A DNA stretch of 64,000 nt from Streptomyces sp. NBC_01244 (GCF_035987325.1 NZ_CP108488.1:2790001-2854000); one strand, 5' to 3'. Shown: positions 9,857 to 18,094, counted from the stretch's first letter. Notes: a model not told the origin generated them from the letters alone. Program-made: numbers and translations.

Positions 9857-11383
9857 TCACACCTTGGCGGGGGATCCGGCGGTGTGCTCCTCACCCCGCT
9901 GCTCGTCGCCCCGCTGCTCCTCGCCCCGCTGCTCCGGGGCCCCCTGGACGGGGGGCCGGGTGGCGGCCGGGGGCTTGCCGGGGAGGGCGAGCGAGATGAG
10001 CGCGCCGAGCAGGATGCCCGCGGCGGCGATGTAGACGGCGGTCCGGGTGCCGTCCGCCATGCCGGTCCCGAGCGCGTCCCCGGCGGGACCGTCGATGCCG
10101 GCGTGGGCGATGGCGATCAGGACGGCGAGGCCGACCGCGCCGCCGATCTGCTGGGTGGTGGAGGCCATGCCGGAGGCGATGCCCTGCTCGTGCGGGGCCA
10201 CGCCGGAGGCGGCGGCGATCCACATGCCGGTCCAGGCGATGCCCTGCCCGACGCCCGCGATGACGAGGCCGGGGACGAGGGTCGCGTAGCCGCCGTCGGC
10301 GGAGATCGAGGAGGCGAGGACGGCGGTACCGGTCGCGCCGACGGCGAGGCCGGTGACGAGGGTCGTCCGGGTCGCGGTGCGGGTGGCCATGCGCTCGCCG
10401 GCCTGGGTGCCCGCGGCGATGGAGAGCGAGGGGACCAGGAAGGCCAGGCCGGTCTCCAGGGCGCTGAAGCCGTGCACGCTCTGGAAGAGGACGGTGAGGA
10501 AGTACGGCAGGGCGCTGAAGGTGCCCATGAAGAGGAAGGTGACGGCCATGGCGACCGCGAGGCTGCGGTTGCCGAAGAGCCGCAGCGGCATCAGCGGGTC
10601 CGCGCTCTTCGCCTCGATGAGGGCGAAGAGGGCGAGCAGGGCCACGGCGGCGACGGCGCTGACGATGATCCCGGTGGAGGTCCAGCCGCTGTCGGGGCCC
10701 TGGACCAGCACGTAGACCAGCAGGGTCACACCGAGCGTGGCGGTGACGGCGCCGGGCAGGTCGAAGCTGCGGCGTTCGGTGGCCTTCGTATCGCGCGGCA
10801 TGACGGCGAGGGCGGCGATGAGCACGATGCCGGCCAGCGGGACGTTGACGAAGAAGACCGAGGCCCAGCCGAAGGCGCCGGTGAGGACTCCGCCGAGGAG
10901 CGAGCCGAGGGTGAGCCCGGAGGCGCCGGCGCCGCCCCAGATCGCGAGCGCCTTGTTGCGCTCCTTGCCCTCGGTGAACAGGGTGTTGATCAGTGACAGC
11001 GTGGCCGGGAAGAGCAGCGCACCGCCCAGGCCCTGCACCGCGCGGACCGCGATCATCGTCTCCGGGTTGCCGGCGAAGCCGCCGACCAGTGAGGACACGG
11101 CGTACAGGCCGAGGGCGAGGGCGAACACGGTGCGCTTGCCGAGCAGGTCGGCTGCGCGCCCGCCGAGGAGGAGGAAGCCGCCAAAGACCACCGCGTAGGC
11201 GCTGACCACCCACTGGAGCGACTGGTCGGTGAAGCCCAGCTCCTCGCCGATCTCCGGCAGGGCCACGTAGACGATGTTGAAGTCCAGGGAAATGATCAGC
11301 TGGGCGAAGGCCAGGAGGGCGAGGATCCAGCCGAGGCGGGGAGTCCCCGCGCCTGACGGGGAGGCGGAACGGGTGACGGGCAT
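9857..11383 (-). CDS. MFS drug exporter, DHA2 (14-TMS, EmrB/QacA-like) family
   Basis: Proton-driven multidrug efflux protein of 508 residues with about 14 membrane helices. Seen: an N-terminal helix with SLDFNIVYVALPEIGEELGF (motif D1 region), motif A GGRAADLLGKR in the 2-3 loop, motif B/C-like AVRAVQGLGGALLFPATLSL, and a hydrophilic tail with EQRGEEQRGDEQRGEE repeats. The ATG at 11383 was chosen because GGAAAGG lies upstream and the frame begins MPVTRSASPSGAG. It is divergent from an ArsR-type regulator, which probably controls it. The exported compound cannot be predicted. Confidence 0.92.
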   Translation of the reverse strand: MPVTRSASPSGAGTPRLGWILALLAFAQLIISLDFNIVYVALPEIGEELGFTDQSLQWVVSAYAVVFGGFLLLGGRAADLLGKRTVFALALGLYAVSSLVGGFAGNPETMIAVRAVQGLGGALLFPATLSLINTLFTEGKERNKALAIWGGAGASGLTLGSLLGGVLTGAFGWASVFFVNVPLAGIVLIAALAVMPRDTKATERRSFDLPGAVTATLGVTLLVYVLVQGPDSGWTSTGIIVSAVAAVALLALFALIEAKSADPLMPLRLFGNRSLAVAMAVTFLFMGTFSALPYFLTVLFQSVHGFSALETGLAFLVPSLSIAAGTQAGERMATRTATRTTLVTGLAVGATGTAVLASSISADGGYATLVPGLVIAGVGQGIAWTGMWIAAASGVAPHEQGIASGMASTTQQIGGAVGLAVLIAIAHAGIDGPAGDALGTGMADGTRTAVYIAAAGILLGALISLALPGKPPAATRPPVQGAPEQRGEEQRGDEQRGEEHTAGSPAKV

Positions 11384-11410
11384 GGGAGTGGCGACCTTTC
11401 CGGGACCAGA

Positions 11411-11475
11411 CAGTACGAGAAAGTACGTACAATTACTGTCCACGGATAGTCGTACGATAAGGAGAGGCCTGTCAA
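11411..11475. promoter_or_regulatory. divergent control region with short palindromes (MFS / ArsR)
   Basis: This AT-richer stretch contains AGTACG at 11412 and 11422, the palindrome GTACGTAC at 11423-11430, the palindrome TCGTACGA at 11450-11457 and a minus-strand TTGACA at 11475-11470. It is a plausible operator/promoter zone for the MFS gene and its divergent regulator. No assignment of individual sites is proven. Confidence 0.4.
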
Positions 11476-11515
11476 CCGTTCGACCATCCTTGGACATACG
11501 AGCTACTTTTGAGGC

Positions 11516-11857
11516 ATGACTGTCAATCACCCGGCCAGGGACCAGATCACGCTGGAGAACGTGTTCACGGCCCTGGGCAACCCCATGCGGCTCACCGTGG
11601 TCCGCGCCCTGGCGGCCGGCGGCGAGCACCCGTGCGGGAGCCTGCTCGAAGGCGTCTCCAAATCGACGCTCACCCACCATTGGCGGGTCCTGCGCGAGGG
11701 CGGCATCATCTGGCAGCGCCCGTCCGGCAGAGAACTGCTCCTGTCCCTGCGGCGCGAGGACCTCGACGCGCGCTTCCCCGGACTGCTCGACGCGGTCCTC
11801 GGAGCGATCTCGGCCGACGCACCGCCCCGCGCGGCCGGCGCCCGCCCCACGGGCTGA
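11516..11857 (+). CDS. ArsR/helix-turn-helix transcriptional regulator
   Basis: Small winged-helix regulator of 113 residues. Seen: FTALGNPMRLTVVRAL (helix 1-2), then GSLLEGVSKSTLTHHWRVLREGGII (recognition helix and wing), the classic ArsR layout; the C-terminal tail is Ala/Arg/Pro-rich. It lacks a CxC metal site in the recognition region, so it is probably not a metal sensor. It is transcribed divergently from the MFS exporter with 132 bases between them, a common repressor-pump arrangement. It may be co-transcribed with the PIG-L gene 119 bases downstream. Confidence 0.88.
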   Translation: MTVNHPARDQITLENVFTALGNPMRLTVVRALAAGGEHPCGSLLEGVSKSTLTHHWRVLREGGIIWQRPSGRELLLSLRREDLDARFPGLLDAVLGAISADAPPRAAGARPTG

Positions 11858-11976
11858 TCCCCAAGACCGGGCGGCCGGACCGGGAACACCCGGTACGGCC
11901 GCCACGGTTGCACCGACCGAGGGACCGGCGCCGCACGGGCCCGGACCACCACGTACGTCCGCAGGAGGACCGTTCC

Positions 11977-12810
11977 ATGGCTGACCGGCCGTTGACGCTC
12001 ATGGCAGTGCACGCCCACCCCGACGACGAGGCCACCGGAACGGGAGGGGTCCTCGCGCGGTACGCGGCGGAGGGCATCCGCACGGTTCTCGTGACGTGTA
12101 CCGACGGCCGCTGCGGTGACGGACCGGGAGGCTCCAAGCCGGGCGATCCCGGGCACGATCCGGCGGCCGTCGCCGCCATGCGCCGCCGGGAACTCGACGC
12201 GAGCTGTGGCGTCCTGAAGATCTCCGACCTGGAGACGCTCGACTACGCCGACTCCGGGATGATGGGCTGGCCCAGCAACGACGCCCCCGGTTCCTTCTGG
12301 CAGACCCCCGTGGAGGAAGGCGCCGCCCGGCTCGCGGAACTCATGCGGCAGTACCGGCCCGACGTGGTCGTCACCTATGACGAGAACGGCTTCTACGGCC
12401 ACCCCGACCACATCCAGGCCCACCGGATCACGATGGCGGCGCTGGAGATGACCGAGCTGACGCCGAAGGTGTACTGGACGACGATGCCCCACTCGCTGAT
12501 GCGGCAGTTCGGCGCGATCATGCGGGAGTTCCAGGACGACATGCCGGAGCCGGATCCCGCCGAGGCCGCCGCGCTGGCCGAGATCGGCCTCCCCGACGAC
12601 GAGATCAGCACGTGGGTGGACACCCTCGCGTTCAGCGGTCAGAAGTACGACGCGCTGGCCGCACACGCCAGTCAGGGCGAGGGCATCTTCTTCCTCAAGA
12701 TGGGCAAGGAGAAGTTCGGCGAGCTGATGGGCACGGAGACCTTCGTGCGCGTCAAGGACTCCACGGGCGCGGCCGTACCCGAGAACGACCTCTTCGCCGG
12801 CCTGCGCTGA
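11977..12810 (+). CDS. PIG-L family deacetylase (MshB/Mca-like)
   Basis: Zinc-dependent N-deacetylase or amidase of 277 residues. Seen: the N-terminal metal motif AVHAHPDDEATGTGG, a long loop with TDGRCGDGPGG, and the second metal site NGFYGHPDHIQAH. This layout matches the MshB/Mca subgroup that acts on mycothiol or its conjugates. Core mycothiol genes are usually elsewhere in Streptomyces, so this may be a paralogue with another glucosamine-like substrate. AGGAGG lies eight bases before the ATG. It is downstream of the ArsR gene and convergent with the sensor kinase gene across a tandem repeat. Confidence 0.88.
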   Translation: MADRPLTLMAVHAHPDDEATGTGGVLARYAAEGIRTVLVTCTDGRCGDGPGGSKPGDPGHDPAAVAAMRRRELDASCGVLKISDLETLDYADSGMMGWPSNDAPGSFWQTPVEEGAARLAELMRQYRPDVVVTYDENGFYGHPDHIQAHRITMAALEMTELTPKVYWTTMPHSLMRQFGAIMREFQDDMPEPDPAEAAALAEIGLPDDEISTWVDTLAFSGQKYDALAAHASQGEGIFFLKMGKEKFGELMGTETFVRVKDSTGAAVPENDLFAGLR

Positions 12811-12826
12811 TCCCCCGCCCGGCCGG

Positions 12827-12878
12827 GGTCCGGCAATCCGGTCCGACAATCCGGTCCGGCGACCCGGTCCGGCGACCG
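12827..12878. repeat. tandem repeat, four 13-bp units
   Basis: Units start at 12827, 12840, 12853 and 12866 and follow GGTCCGGCAATCC / GGTCCGACAATCC / GGTCCGGCGACCC / GGTCCGGCGACCG. They fill most of the 81-bp gap between two convergent genes. Confidence 0.9.
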
Positions 12879-12891
12879 GCGTCCCCTGCGA

Positions 12892-14325
12892 TCAGTTCAC
12901 CCGGCCCGGGGCCGCGAACGTCAGCCGGAACATCGCGCCCCCGCCCGGGGCGGCCTCGGCCGCCAGCCGCGCCTCGTGCGCCCGCGCGATCTGCCGGGCC
13001 ATCGCCAGCCCGAGCCCCGACCCGGGCAGCGCCCGCGCCGCCCCCGCCCGGTAGAACCGGTCGAAGACGTACGGCAGATCCGCCTCCGAGATCCCCGGCC
13101 CGTGATCCCGTACGGTCACCTCCGCGCGACCGTCCCCCCGAACCGTCAGCGCCACCTCCACCTCCGCCCCCGGCGGGCTGAACTTCGCCGCGTTGTCCAG
13201 CAGGTTCCCCAGCAACCTGCTGAGCCGCGCCGGTACCCCCGCCACCACCGCCTCCCCCTCCCCACGGGACGGCGACGGCGACGGCGCCCGCACCCGGAAG
13301 GCCACGCCCGGCCAGTGCGCCCGCGCGGCCCCCACGCAGTACTCCACCAGCGGAACCAGCCGCACCTGTTCCACCAGCAGCTGCGGCTCCTCGTCGCGGG
13401 CCAGCTCGATCAGGTCGTTGACCAGCCCCGTCACCTCCCGCAACTGCCGACCGAGCGCCAGCGAGGCCCGCTCCCGCTGCTCGGCCGTCAGCCGGTCCCC
13501 CCGCGCCAGCAGCTCCGCGTTCGTCCGCAGCGCGGTCAGCGGGGTCCGCAGCTCGTGCGAGGCGTCCGCGACGAGCCTGCGCTGCGCGGTGACGGACTGT
13601 TCCAGTTCGCCCAGCATGGTGTTGAAGCTCCCGGCGAGCCGGGTGACCTCGTCCTCGCGGCCGCGGCCCGGAGGCGGCAGTTCGATCCGGTGCCTCGGAT
13701 CCCGGGTGGCGGCGATCCGCTCGGCGGTGGCCGTGAGCCGGGTGACCGGTGCCAGACCCGTCCGCGCGACCCAGTGGCCGAGCAGCGCGGCCAGCAGCAC
13801 CCCGGCGGCGGCGGTGACGGCGAGCCGCCGGGCGGCCCGGTCGATGCCGGTCTCCACCGAGTCGGAGCGTACGGCGACCTGGAGGGCCCGGTCCTTGAGG
13901 AAGTCGGTGGTGAGCATCCGCGCGGGATGCCCCTCGACGACGATGTCCGTGTAGAAGGGGGCCCGCTCCCGCACGGCCACCAGCCGGGTGGCCGAGGCCA
14001 CGGGCATCCGGTACGCGCCCTCCCCGCCCCCCGGGTCCTTCCGCGGGTCGGCCGGGACGATCTGGACGCAGGCGGGCGCGGCCAGGTACCGGCAGTCCCA
14101 GGCCGCGGTCCCGGGCGGGGAGTCGCCGTACTGCTTCGCGGCGAGCCGGGCGGCCTGGTTCAGGCTCAGGTCGAGCTGCTGGTAGAGCGCGGCCCGCCCC
14201 TCCAGGAAGGCGGCGGTGCACACGCCGAGGGCCACGAAGGCCACCGCGGCGGTCACGGCCAGCGCCAGCCGGGTGCGCAGCGGCCGCCTGCGCCGCCACC
14301 GCGCGCCGAGCCCCCGCCGGCTCAC
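12892..14325 (-). CDS. two-component sensor histidine kinase
   Basis: Membrane histidine kinase of 477 residues. Seen: an Arg-rich start, TM1 (about 16-38), an extracytoplasmic sensor region (about 40-155) with a Cys pair (WDCRYLAAPACVQ), TM2 (about 165-185), HAMP, and the HisKA H-box ADASHELRTPL (phospho-His H257). The ATPase domain has N-box NLLDNAAKF, G1 DHGPGI and G2 GSGLGLAMA. The GTG start overlaps the response-regulator stop as GTGA (14322-14325), so the pair is translationally coupled. The signal is unknown; the divergent cell-wall-type genes suggest an envelope cue. Confidence 0.93.
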   Translation of the reverse strand: MSRRGLGARWRRRRPLRTRLALAVTAAVAFVALGVCTAAFLEGRAALYQQLDLSLNQAARLAAKQYGDSPPGTAAWDCRYLAAPACVQIVPADPRKDPGGGEGAYRMPVASATRLVAVRERAPFYTDIVVEGHPARMLTTDFLKDRALQVAVRSDSVETGIDRAARRLAVTAAAGVLLAALLGHWVARTGLAPVTRLTATAERIAATRDPRHRIELPPPGRGREDEVTRLAGSFNTMLGELEQSVTAQRRLVADASHELRTPLTALRTNAELLARGDRLTAEQRERASLALGRQLREVTGLVNDLIELARDEEPQLLVEQVRLVPLVEYCVGAARAHWPGVAFRVRAPSPSPSRGEGEAVVAGVPARLSRLLGNLLDNAAKFSPPGAEVEVALTVRGDGRAEVTVRDHGPGISEADLPYVFDRFYRAGAARALPGSGLGLAMARQIARAHEARLAAEAAPGGGAMFRLTFAAPGRVN

Positions 14326-15005
14326 GCGGCGTCCAGTCGGTAGCCGACCCCGTGCACGGTGTGCACCAGCCGGGGCTCGCCGCCGGCCTCCAGCTTGCGG
14401 CGCAGGTATCCGACGTAGACGGCCAGGGAGTTGGAGTCCGGCCCGAAGTCCCGGCCCCACACCAGTTCCAGGATCAGCTCGCGCGGCAGCACCTGGCCGG
14501 GGTGGCGCAGGAGGAGTTCGAGCAGCGCCGACTCGGTGCGGCTGAACTCCAGCGGCCGCTCGCCGCGCCGCCCGGTGCGGGTGGCGGGGTCGAGGACGAG
14601 GTCCCCGTACGCGAGCACGGGCGCGCCCCCGGCCGGTTCGGGGGCGGCCCGCCGCAGGAGGGCCCGTACCCGGGCCACGAGCTCGTCGAGCGCGAACGGT
14701 TTGACCAGGTAGTCGTCGGCGCCCGCCTCCAGCCCGTCGACGCGGTCGCTCACCGCGTCCAGGGCCGTGAGGACGAGGACGGGCGTACGGTCGCCCACCG
14801 CGCGCAGTTGCCGGCACACGGCGAGCCCGTCCAGCACCGGCATCATCACGTCGAGGACCACCGCGTCCGGCTGCCAGAGCGCCACCTCGGACAGTGCCGC
14901 CAGCCCGTCGGCCGCGCCGCGCACCTCGTACCCCTCGACGGCGAGGCCGTCTTCGACGGCGGCCCGCACCTCGGGCTCGTCGTCCACCACCAGAATCCGC
15001 TGCAT
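14322..15005 (-). CDS. OmpR-family response regulator
   Basis: DNA-binding response regulator of 227 residues. Seen: the receiver domain MQRILVVDDEPEV with phospho-acceptor D52 (LDVMMPVLDG), the conserved Thr/Lys region (VLVLTALD, DYLVKPFALDELVAR), and a C-terminal winged helix (RTESALLELLLRHPG, DSNSLAVYVGYLRRKLE, VHGVGYRLDAA). The ATG at 15005 is preceded by GGGAGG about nine bases upstream; a longer start at 15062 is unlikely. It is transcribed with the kinase and divergently from the MurG-like gene. Direct repeats in the 72-bp divergent gap are candidate binding sites. Confidence 0.94.
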   Translation of the reverse strand: MQRILVVDDEPEVRAAVEDGLAVEGYEVRGAADGLAALSEVALWQPDAVVLDVMMPVLDGLAVCRQLRAVGDRTPVLVLTALDAVSDRVDGLEAGADDYLVKPFALDELVARVRALLRRAAPEPAGGAPVLAYGDLVLDPATRTGRRGERPLEFSRTESALLELLLRHPGQVLPRELILELVWGRDFGPDSNSLAVYVGYLRRKLEAGGEPRLVHTVHGVGYRLDAA

Positions 15006-15032
15006 GCGGCAAAGCCTCCCAAATACTCCGGG

Positions 15033-15055
15033 AGAACCTCTTAGAACCTTCTTAG
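15033..15055. promoter_or_regulatory. direct repeats AGAACCT(T)CTTAG, candidate response-regulator site
   Basis: AGAACCTCTTAG at 15033-15044 is followed by AGAACCTTCTTAG at 15043-15055, with the AGAACCT starts exactly ten bases apart. OmpR/PhoB-type regulators bind tandem direct repeats of one helical turn. The element lies 28 bases from one start codon and 22 from the other, so it could control both directions. Confidence 0.5.
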
Positions 15056-15077
15056 GGCGCACCGGAAGTCTGCGTCC

Positions 15078-16292
15078 ATGACCTCCTCACCCTCACGCTC
15101 CGCCTCGCCCCGGTCCTCGTACCGGCCGCTGTCCGTCGTGATCGGCGCGGGCGGCACCGGCGGCCACATCTATCCCGGCCTCGCCCTGGCGGAGGCGCTG
15201 CGTGCCGCCGTCCCGGACGCCGTGGTCTCGTTCATCGGCACCGAACGCGGTCTGGAGACCGAGCTGATCCCGGCCGCCGGCTACCGCCTGCACACCGTGG
15301 ACATGATCCCCTTCGACCCGGCGCTGGGCGCCAAGCGCTACCTCCTTCCGGCGGCGCTGCTGCGCTCGGCCGGGCAGGCGCGGGCCGTGATCCGGGCGCA
15401 GGGCGCGCAGGTGGCCGTCGGCATGGGCGGCTATCCGAGTGCGCCCGCCGTGCTCGGGGCCCGGCTGGCCGGACTGCCCGCGGTCATCCACGAGTCCAAT
15501 GCGGTACCGGGCCGGGCCAACCAGTTCGCGGCCCGCCTCACCCCGCACATGGCGGTGGCCTTCGACCGCAGCCGGGAGCACCTGGCGGGCGGGGCGCGGG
15601 CACTGACCACCGGAATGCCCATCTCCGCGGCACTGTCGGGCCTCGCCCGACTGTCCCGCCCCGAGCGGGCGGCCTGGCGCGCCGGGGCCCGGCGGGAGCT
15701 GGGGGTGCCGGACGGGCGGCGGCTGGTGGTGTTCAACGGCGGCAGCCTGGGCGCCGTACGCCTGACCGCGGCCGCGGCCGGGCTGGCGGCCGCCTGGCAG
15801 GCCCGTGACGACGTACAGCTGCTGATCAAGACCGGCCCGGCGGCGCTCGCGGACACCGCGGCCGGGCTGTCCGCCTCGGGCGGCCGGCGGATCGCACGGG
15901 CCGTGCCGTACCTGGACCGGATGGACCTGGTCTACGCGGCCGCCGACCTGGTGGTGTGCCGGGCGGGCTCGGCGACGGTGGCGGAGCTCGCGGCGACCGG
16001 GGTCCCCTCGGTGCTGGTCCCCTACCCGTACGCCCCGGGCGACCACCAGACCCACAACGCCCGGGTGCTGTCCGACGCCGGTGCGGGCCTCCTGCTGGCG
16101 GACGCCGAGGCGACGGCCGGCCGCCTCGCGGACCTGCTCGCCCCGCTGCTGGCCGACCCGGCGCGGCTGGCGGCGATGGCCGGCGCGGCCGACCCGGGAC
16201 CGCACGCACGGGCCGCCGAACTGCTGGCCTCGCAGGTCCTGCGGGTCGCCGGCTTCCCCTCCCTCTCCCCCACCCCCCTGGAGCTCGTATGA
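15078..16292 (+). CDS. MurG-like glycosyltransferase (second copy, GT28)
   Basis: GT-B fold transferase of 404 residues related to MurG, which adds GlcNAc from UDP-GlcNAc to lipid I. Seen: the N-terminal acceptor-side loop GAGGTGGHIYPGLALAEAL, GMGGYPSAPAVLGARLAGLP, HESNAVPGRANQ, and the donor-binding part NGGSLGAVRL, CRAGSATVAELAATGVPS and YPYAPGDHQTHNA. All MurG signature blocks look intact. It is distinct from the dcw murG at 33479-34573, whose corresponding block is [13 protein letters not shown]. Its stop overlaps the next ATG as ATGA. It probably glycosylates a lipid-linked envelope precursor; the exact acceptor is unknown. Confidence 0.85.
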   Translation: MTSSPSRSASPRSSYRPLSVVIGAGGTGGHIYPGLALAEALRAAVPDAVVSFIGTERGLETELIPAAGYRLHTVDMIPFDPALGAKRYLLPAALLRSAGQARAVIRAQGAQVAVGMGGYPSAPAVLGARLAGLPAVIHESNAVPGRANQFAARLTPHMAVAFDRSREHLAGGARALTTGMPISAALSGLARLSRPERAAWRAGARRELGVPDGRRLVVFNGGSLGAVRLTAAAAGLAAAWQARDDVQLLIKTGPAALADTAAGLSASGGRRIARAVPYLDRMDLVYAAADLVVCRAGSATVAELAATGVPSVLVPYPYAPGDHQTHNARVLSDAGAGLLLADAEATAGRLADLLAPLLADPARLAAMAGAADPGPHARAAELLASQVLRVAGFPSLSPTPLELV

Positions 16293-17335
16293 CCACGCAC
16301 GCCCCCACGCCCACACTCGCCCTCACCCCGGCGCGCACCCCCGCCGACTGGACCGGCCGTACGGTCCTCGTCACGGGCGCCGAGGGCTTCATCGGCTCCG
16401 CCCTCGTCGACCTGCTGGTCGCGCGGGGCGCGAAGGTGCGCGCCTTCGTGCACTACAAGCCGTACGCGGAGAAGGGCCACCTGGCCCGCTACCTGGCCGA
16501 CCCGGGCGGCCCGGTGGAGATGTGGGCCGGCGACGTCCGCGACGCGGGCCGGGTCAGCGACGCGGTGGCCGGCTGCGACACCGTCTTTCACCTGGCGGCG
16601 CTGATCGGGATCCCGTACAGCTACGCCTCGCCCGGCGCGTACGTCCAGACCAACGTCACCGGGACCGAGAACATGGCCGAGGCCTGCCGCCGCCACGGCG
16701 TGCGCCGCCTCGTCCACACCTCCACCAGCGAGGTCTACGGGACGGCCCTGACGGCCCCGATCTCCGAGAGCCACCCGCTCCAGCCGCAGTCCCCGTACTC
16801 CGCTTCGAAGATCGGCGCCGACATGATGGCGCTCTCCTTCCACCACGCGTTCGAACTGCCGGTGACGGTGGTCCGGCCGTTCAACACCTACGGCCCGCGC
16901 CAGTCGGCCCGCGCGGTCATCCCCACCATCCTGGCCCAGCTCCACTCGGGCGCCCGGGAGGTCCGCCTGGGCTCCCTGACCCCGACCCGGGACTTCACCT
17001 ACGTGACCGACACCGCGGCCGGCTTCCTCGCGGTCGCGGAGTGCGACCGGGCCCTGGGCCAGGTGGTCAACCTCGGCAGCGGCGAGGAGATCTCCATCGG
17101 CGACCTGGCCCGGGCCCTGATCGCGGCGTCCGGCCGGGACGCGGAGGTCGTCGTCGACCCGGCCCGGCTGCGTCCCTCCGGCAGCGAGGTCCAGCGCCTG
17201 CTGTCGGACAACTCCCGGGCCCGCGACTGGGCCGGCTGGAAGCCCGAGGTCTCCCTCCGGGAGGGCCTGACCCGCACCTCGGAGTGGGTGGCCGCCCACC
17301 TCCACCTCTTCGCCCCGGACCGCTACCAGGTGTAG
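16289..17335 (+). CDS. NAD-dependent nucleotide-sugar 4,6-dehydratase/epimerase (LegB/GMD-like extended SDR)
   Basis: Extended short-chain dehydrogenase of 348 residues. Seen: the Rossmann motif TGAEGFIGS (G30, G33, G36), HLAALIGIPYSY, TSTSEVYG (S147-E148, as in GDP-mannose-type 4,6-dehydratases), YSASK (Y170, K174) and RPFNTYGPRQSARAVIP. The block IPYSYxSP...TNVxGTxN and PFNTYGPRQSARAVIP resembles LegB, the NAD-dependent 4,6-dehydratase of legionaminic-acid and bacillosamine-like pathways. It overlaps the MurG-like gene by four bases and probably supplies or alters that enzyme's sugar donor. The sugar substrate (a UDP- or GDP-HexNAc) is inferred. Confidence 0.85.
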   Translation: MTTHAPTPTLALTPARTPADWTGRTVLVTGAEGFIGSALVDLLVARGAKVRAFVHYKPYAEKGHLARYLADPGGPVEMWAGDVRDAGRVSDAVAGCDTVFHLAALIGIPYSYASPGAYVQTNVTGTENMAEACRRHGVRRLVHTSTSEVYGTALTAPISESHPLQPQSPYSASKIGADMMALSFHHAFELPVTVVRPFNTYGPRQSARAVIPTILAQLHSGAREVRLGSLTPTRDFTYVTDTAAGFLAVAECDRALGQVVNLGSGEEISIGDLARALIAASGRDAEVVVDPARLRPSGSEVQRLLSDNSRARDWAGWKPEVSLREGLTRTSEWVAAHLHLFAPDRYQV

Positions 17336-17342
17336 GGCGTTC

Positions 17343-17370
17343 CCTCCCGGGTCAGGCCCGGTCCGGGAGG
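17343..17370. terminator. stem-loop at convergent gene ends
   Basis: CCTCCCGG (17343-17350) pairs with CCGGGAGG (17363-17370) across a 12-base loop that contains the stop codon of the minus-strand gene. It is weak but suitably placed after the dehydratase gene. Confidence 0.4.
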
Positions 17371-17963
17371 ACGGTGCGGGCCCGGTCCCCGGCGCGGGAC
17401 CGGGCCCGGTCGCGGAACCAGACGACCGTTCCCACCAGCACCGCCACCCCCACCCCGTACAGCGGCAGCCACAGGGTCGTCGTGGCCGCCAGGCACTCGG
17501 CGACCGCCGCACGGGCGTGGGTCTCCTGCGCGAACGCCAGGGCCGCGCCGTCACGGCCCGCCAGGTTCCCGAGCGCGGCCCGCGTCTGGAGGGACTCGTA
17601 CCTGCCCAGCAGCCCGCACTCGCCGCGGGTTCCCGGCATCGGGAACAGCCAGGCCCGGCGCTGGAGCAGGGGGGCAAGCGCGATCGCCACGCACAGGCCG
17701 ACGATCAGCGCGTACGCGACCAGGCCGCGCAGGTAGGCCGAGCGGAGGCCGGGCGACCACTGCGCCCTTCGCTGGAAGGCGAGCAGCACGGCGAGGAGCG
17801 TCACCCCGATGAAGGTGGCGAACCACTGCCACGACCCCTGGGCGAGCGCGAAGGTCAGCACTGCGGCGAGCCCGATGCCGATGACACCGGGAGCCGGAAG
17901 GTCACCGCCCGCCGCCGCGGACGCGGGATTCCCCGGGATCGCCCGGGGGCTGGGTTCGCTCAC
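17352..17963 (-). CDS. hypothetical membrane protein
   Basis: No characterised family recognised. The 203-residue product has a Pro/Ser-rich cytoplasmic start, about four hydrophobic segments (28-45, 48-64, 82-104 and 160-180) and a basic C-terminal tail (VWFRDRARSRAGDRAR). Between the third and fourth segments is a soluble part with two cysteines (GECGLLG, AECLA). The GTG at 17963 follows AGGAGAG at good distance. It is convergent with the dehydratase gene and 131 bases upstream of the antiporter stop; it may form its own unit. Confidence 0.7.
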   Translation of the reverse strand: MSEPSPRAIPGNPASAAAGGDLPAPGVIGIGLAAVLTFALAQGSWQWFATFIGVTLLAVLLAFQRRAQWSPGLRSAYLRGLVAYALIVGLCVAIALAPLLQRRAWLFPMPGTRGECGLLGRYESLQTRAALGNLAGRDGAALAFAQETHARAAVAECLAATTTLWLPLYGVGVAVLVGTVVWFRDRARSRAGDRARTVLPDRA

Positions 17964-18094
17964 GGAACTCTCCTGCGAGAGGGAGCCATCAGCATCCCGC
18001 CCGGGGACCGCGCGGCCCCGGGCGCCATGCCGTACGGACCCCGCACCCCGCCCGGATGGCCCGCGCGCAGGGACCGCGCGCCTGCGGACCGCCC

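Noticed and set aside
9857-11905. N-terminal extension of the MFS gene beyond 11383
   Set aside because: It would run across the divergent gap and the ArsR gene; the extra sequence is not membrane-like and the ATG at 11383 starts a normal MFS protein.
15078-16292. Idea that the MurG-like gene is a pseudogene copy of murG
   Set aside because: All conserved blocks are present without frameshift, codon use is normal, and it is coupled to the next gene.
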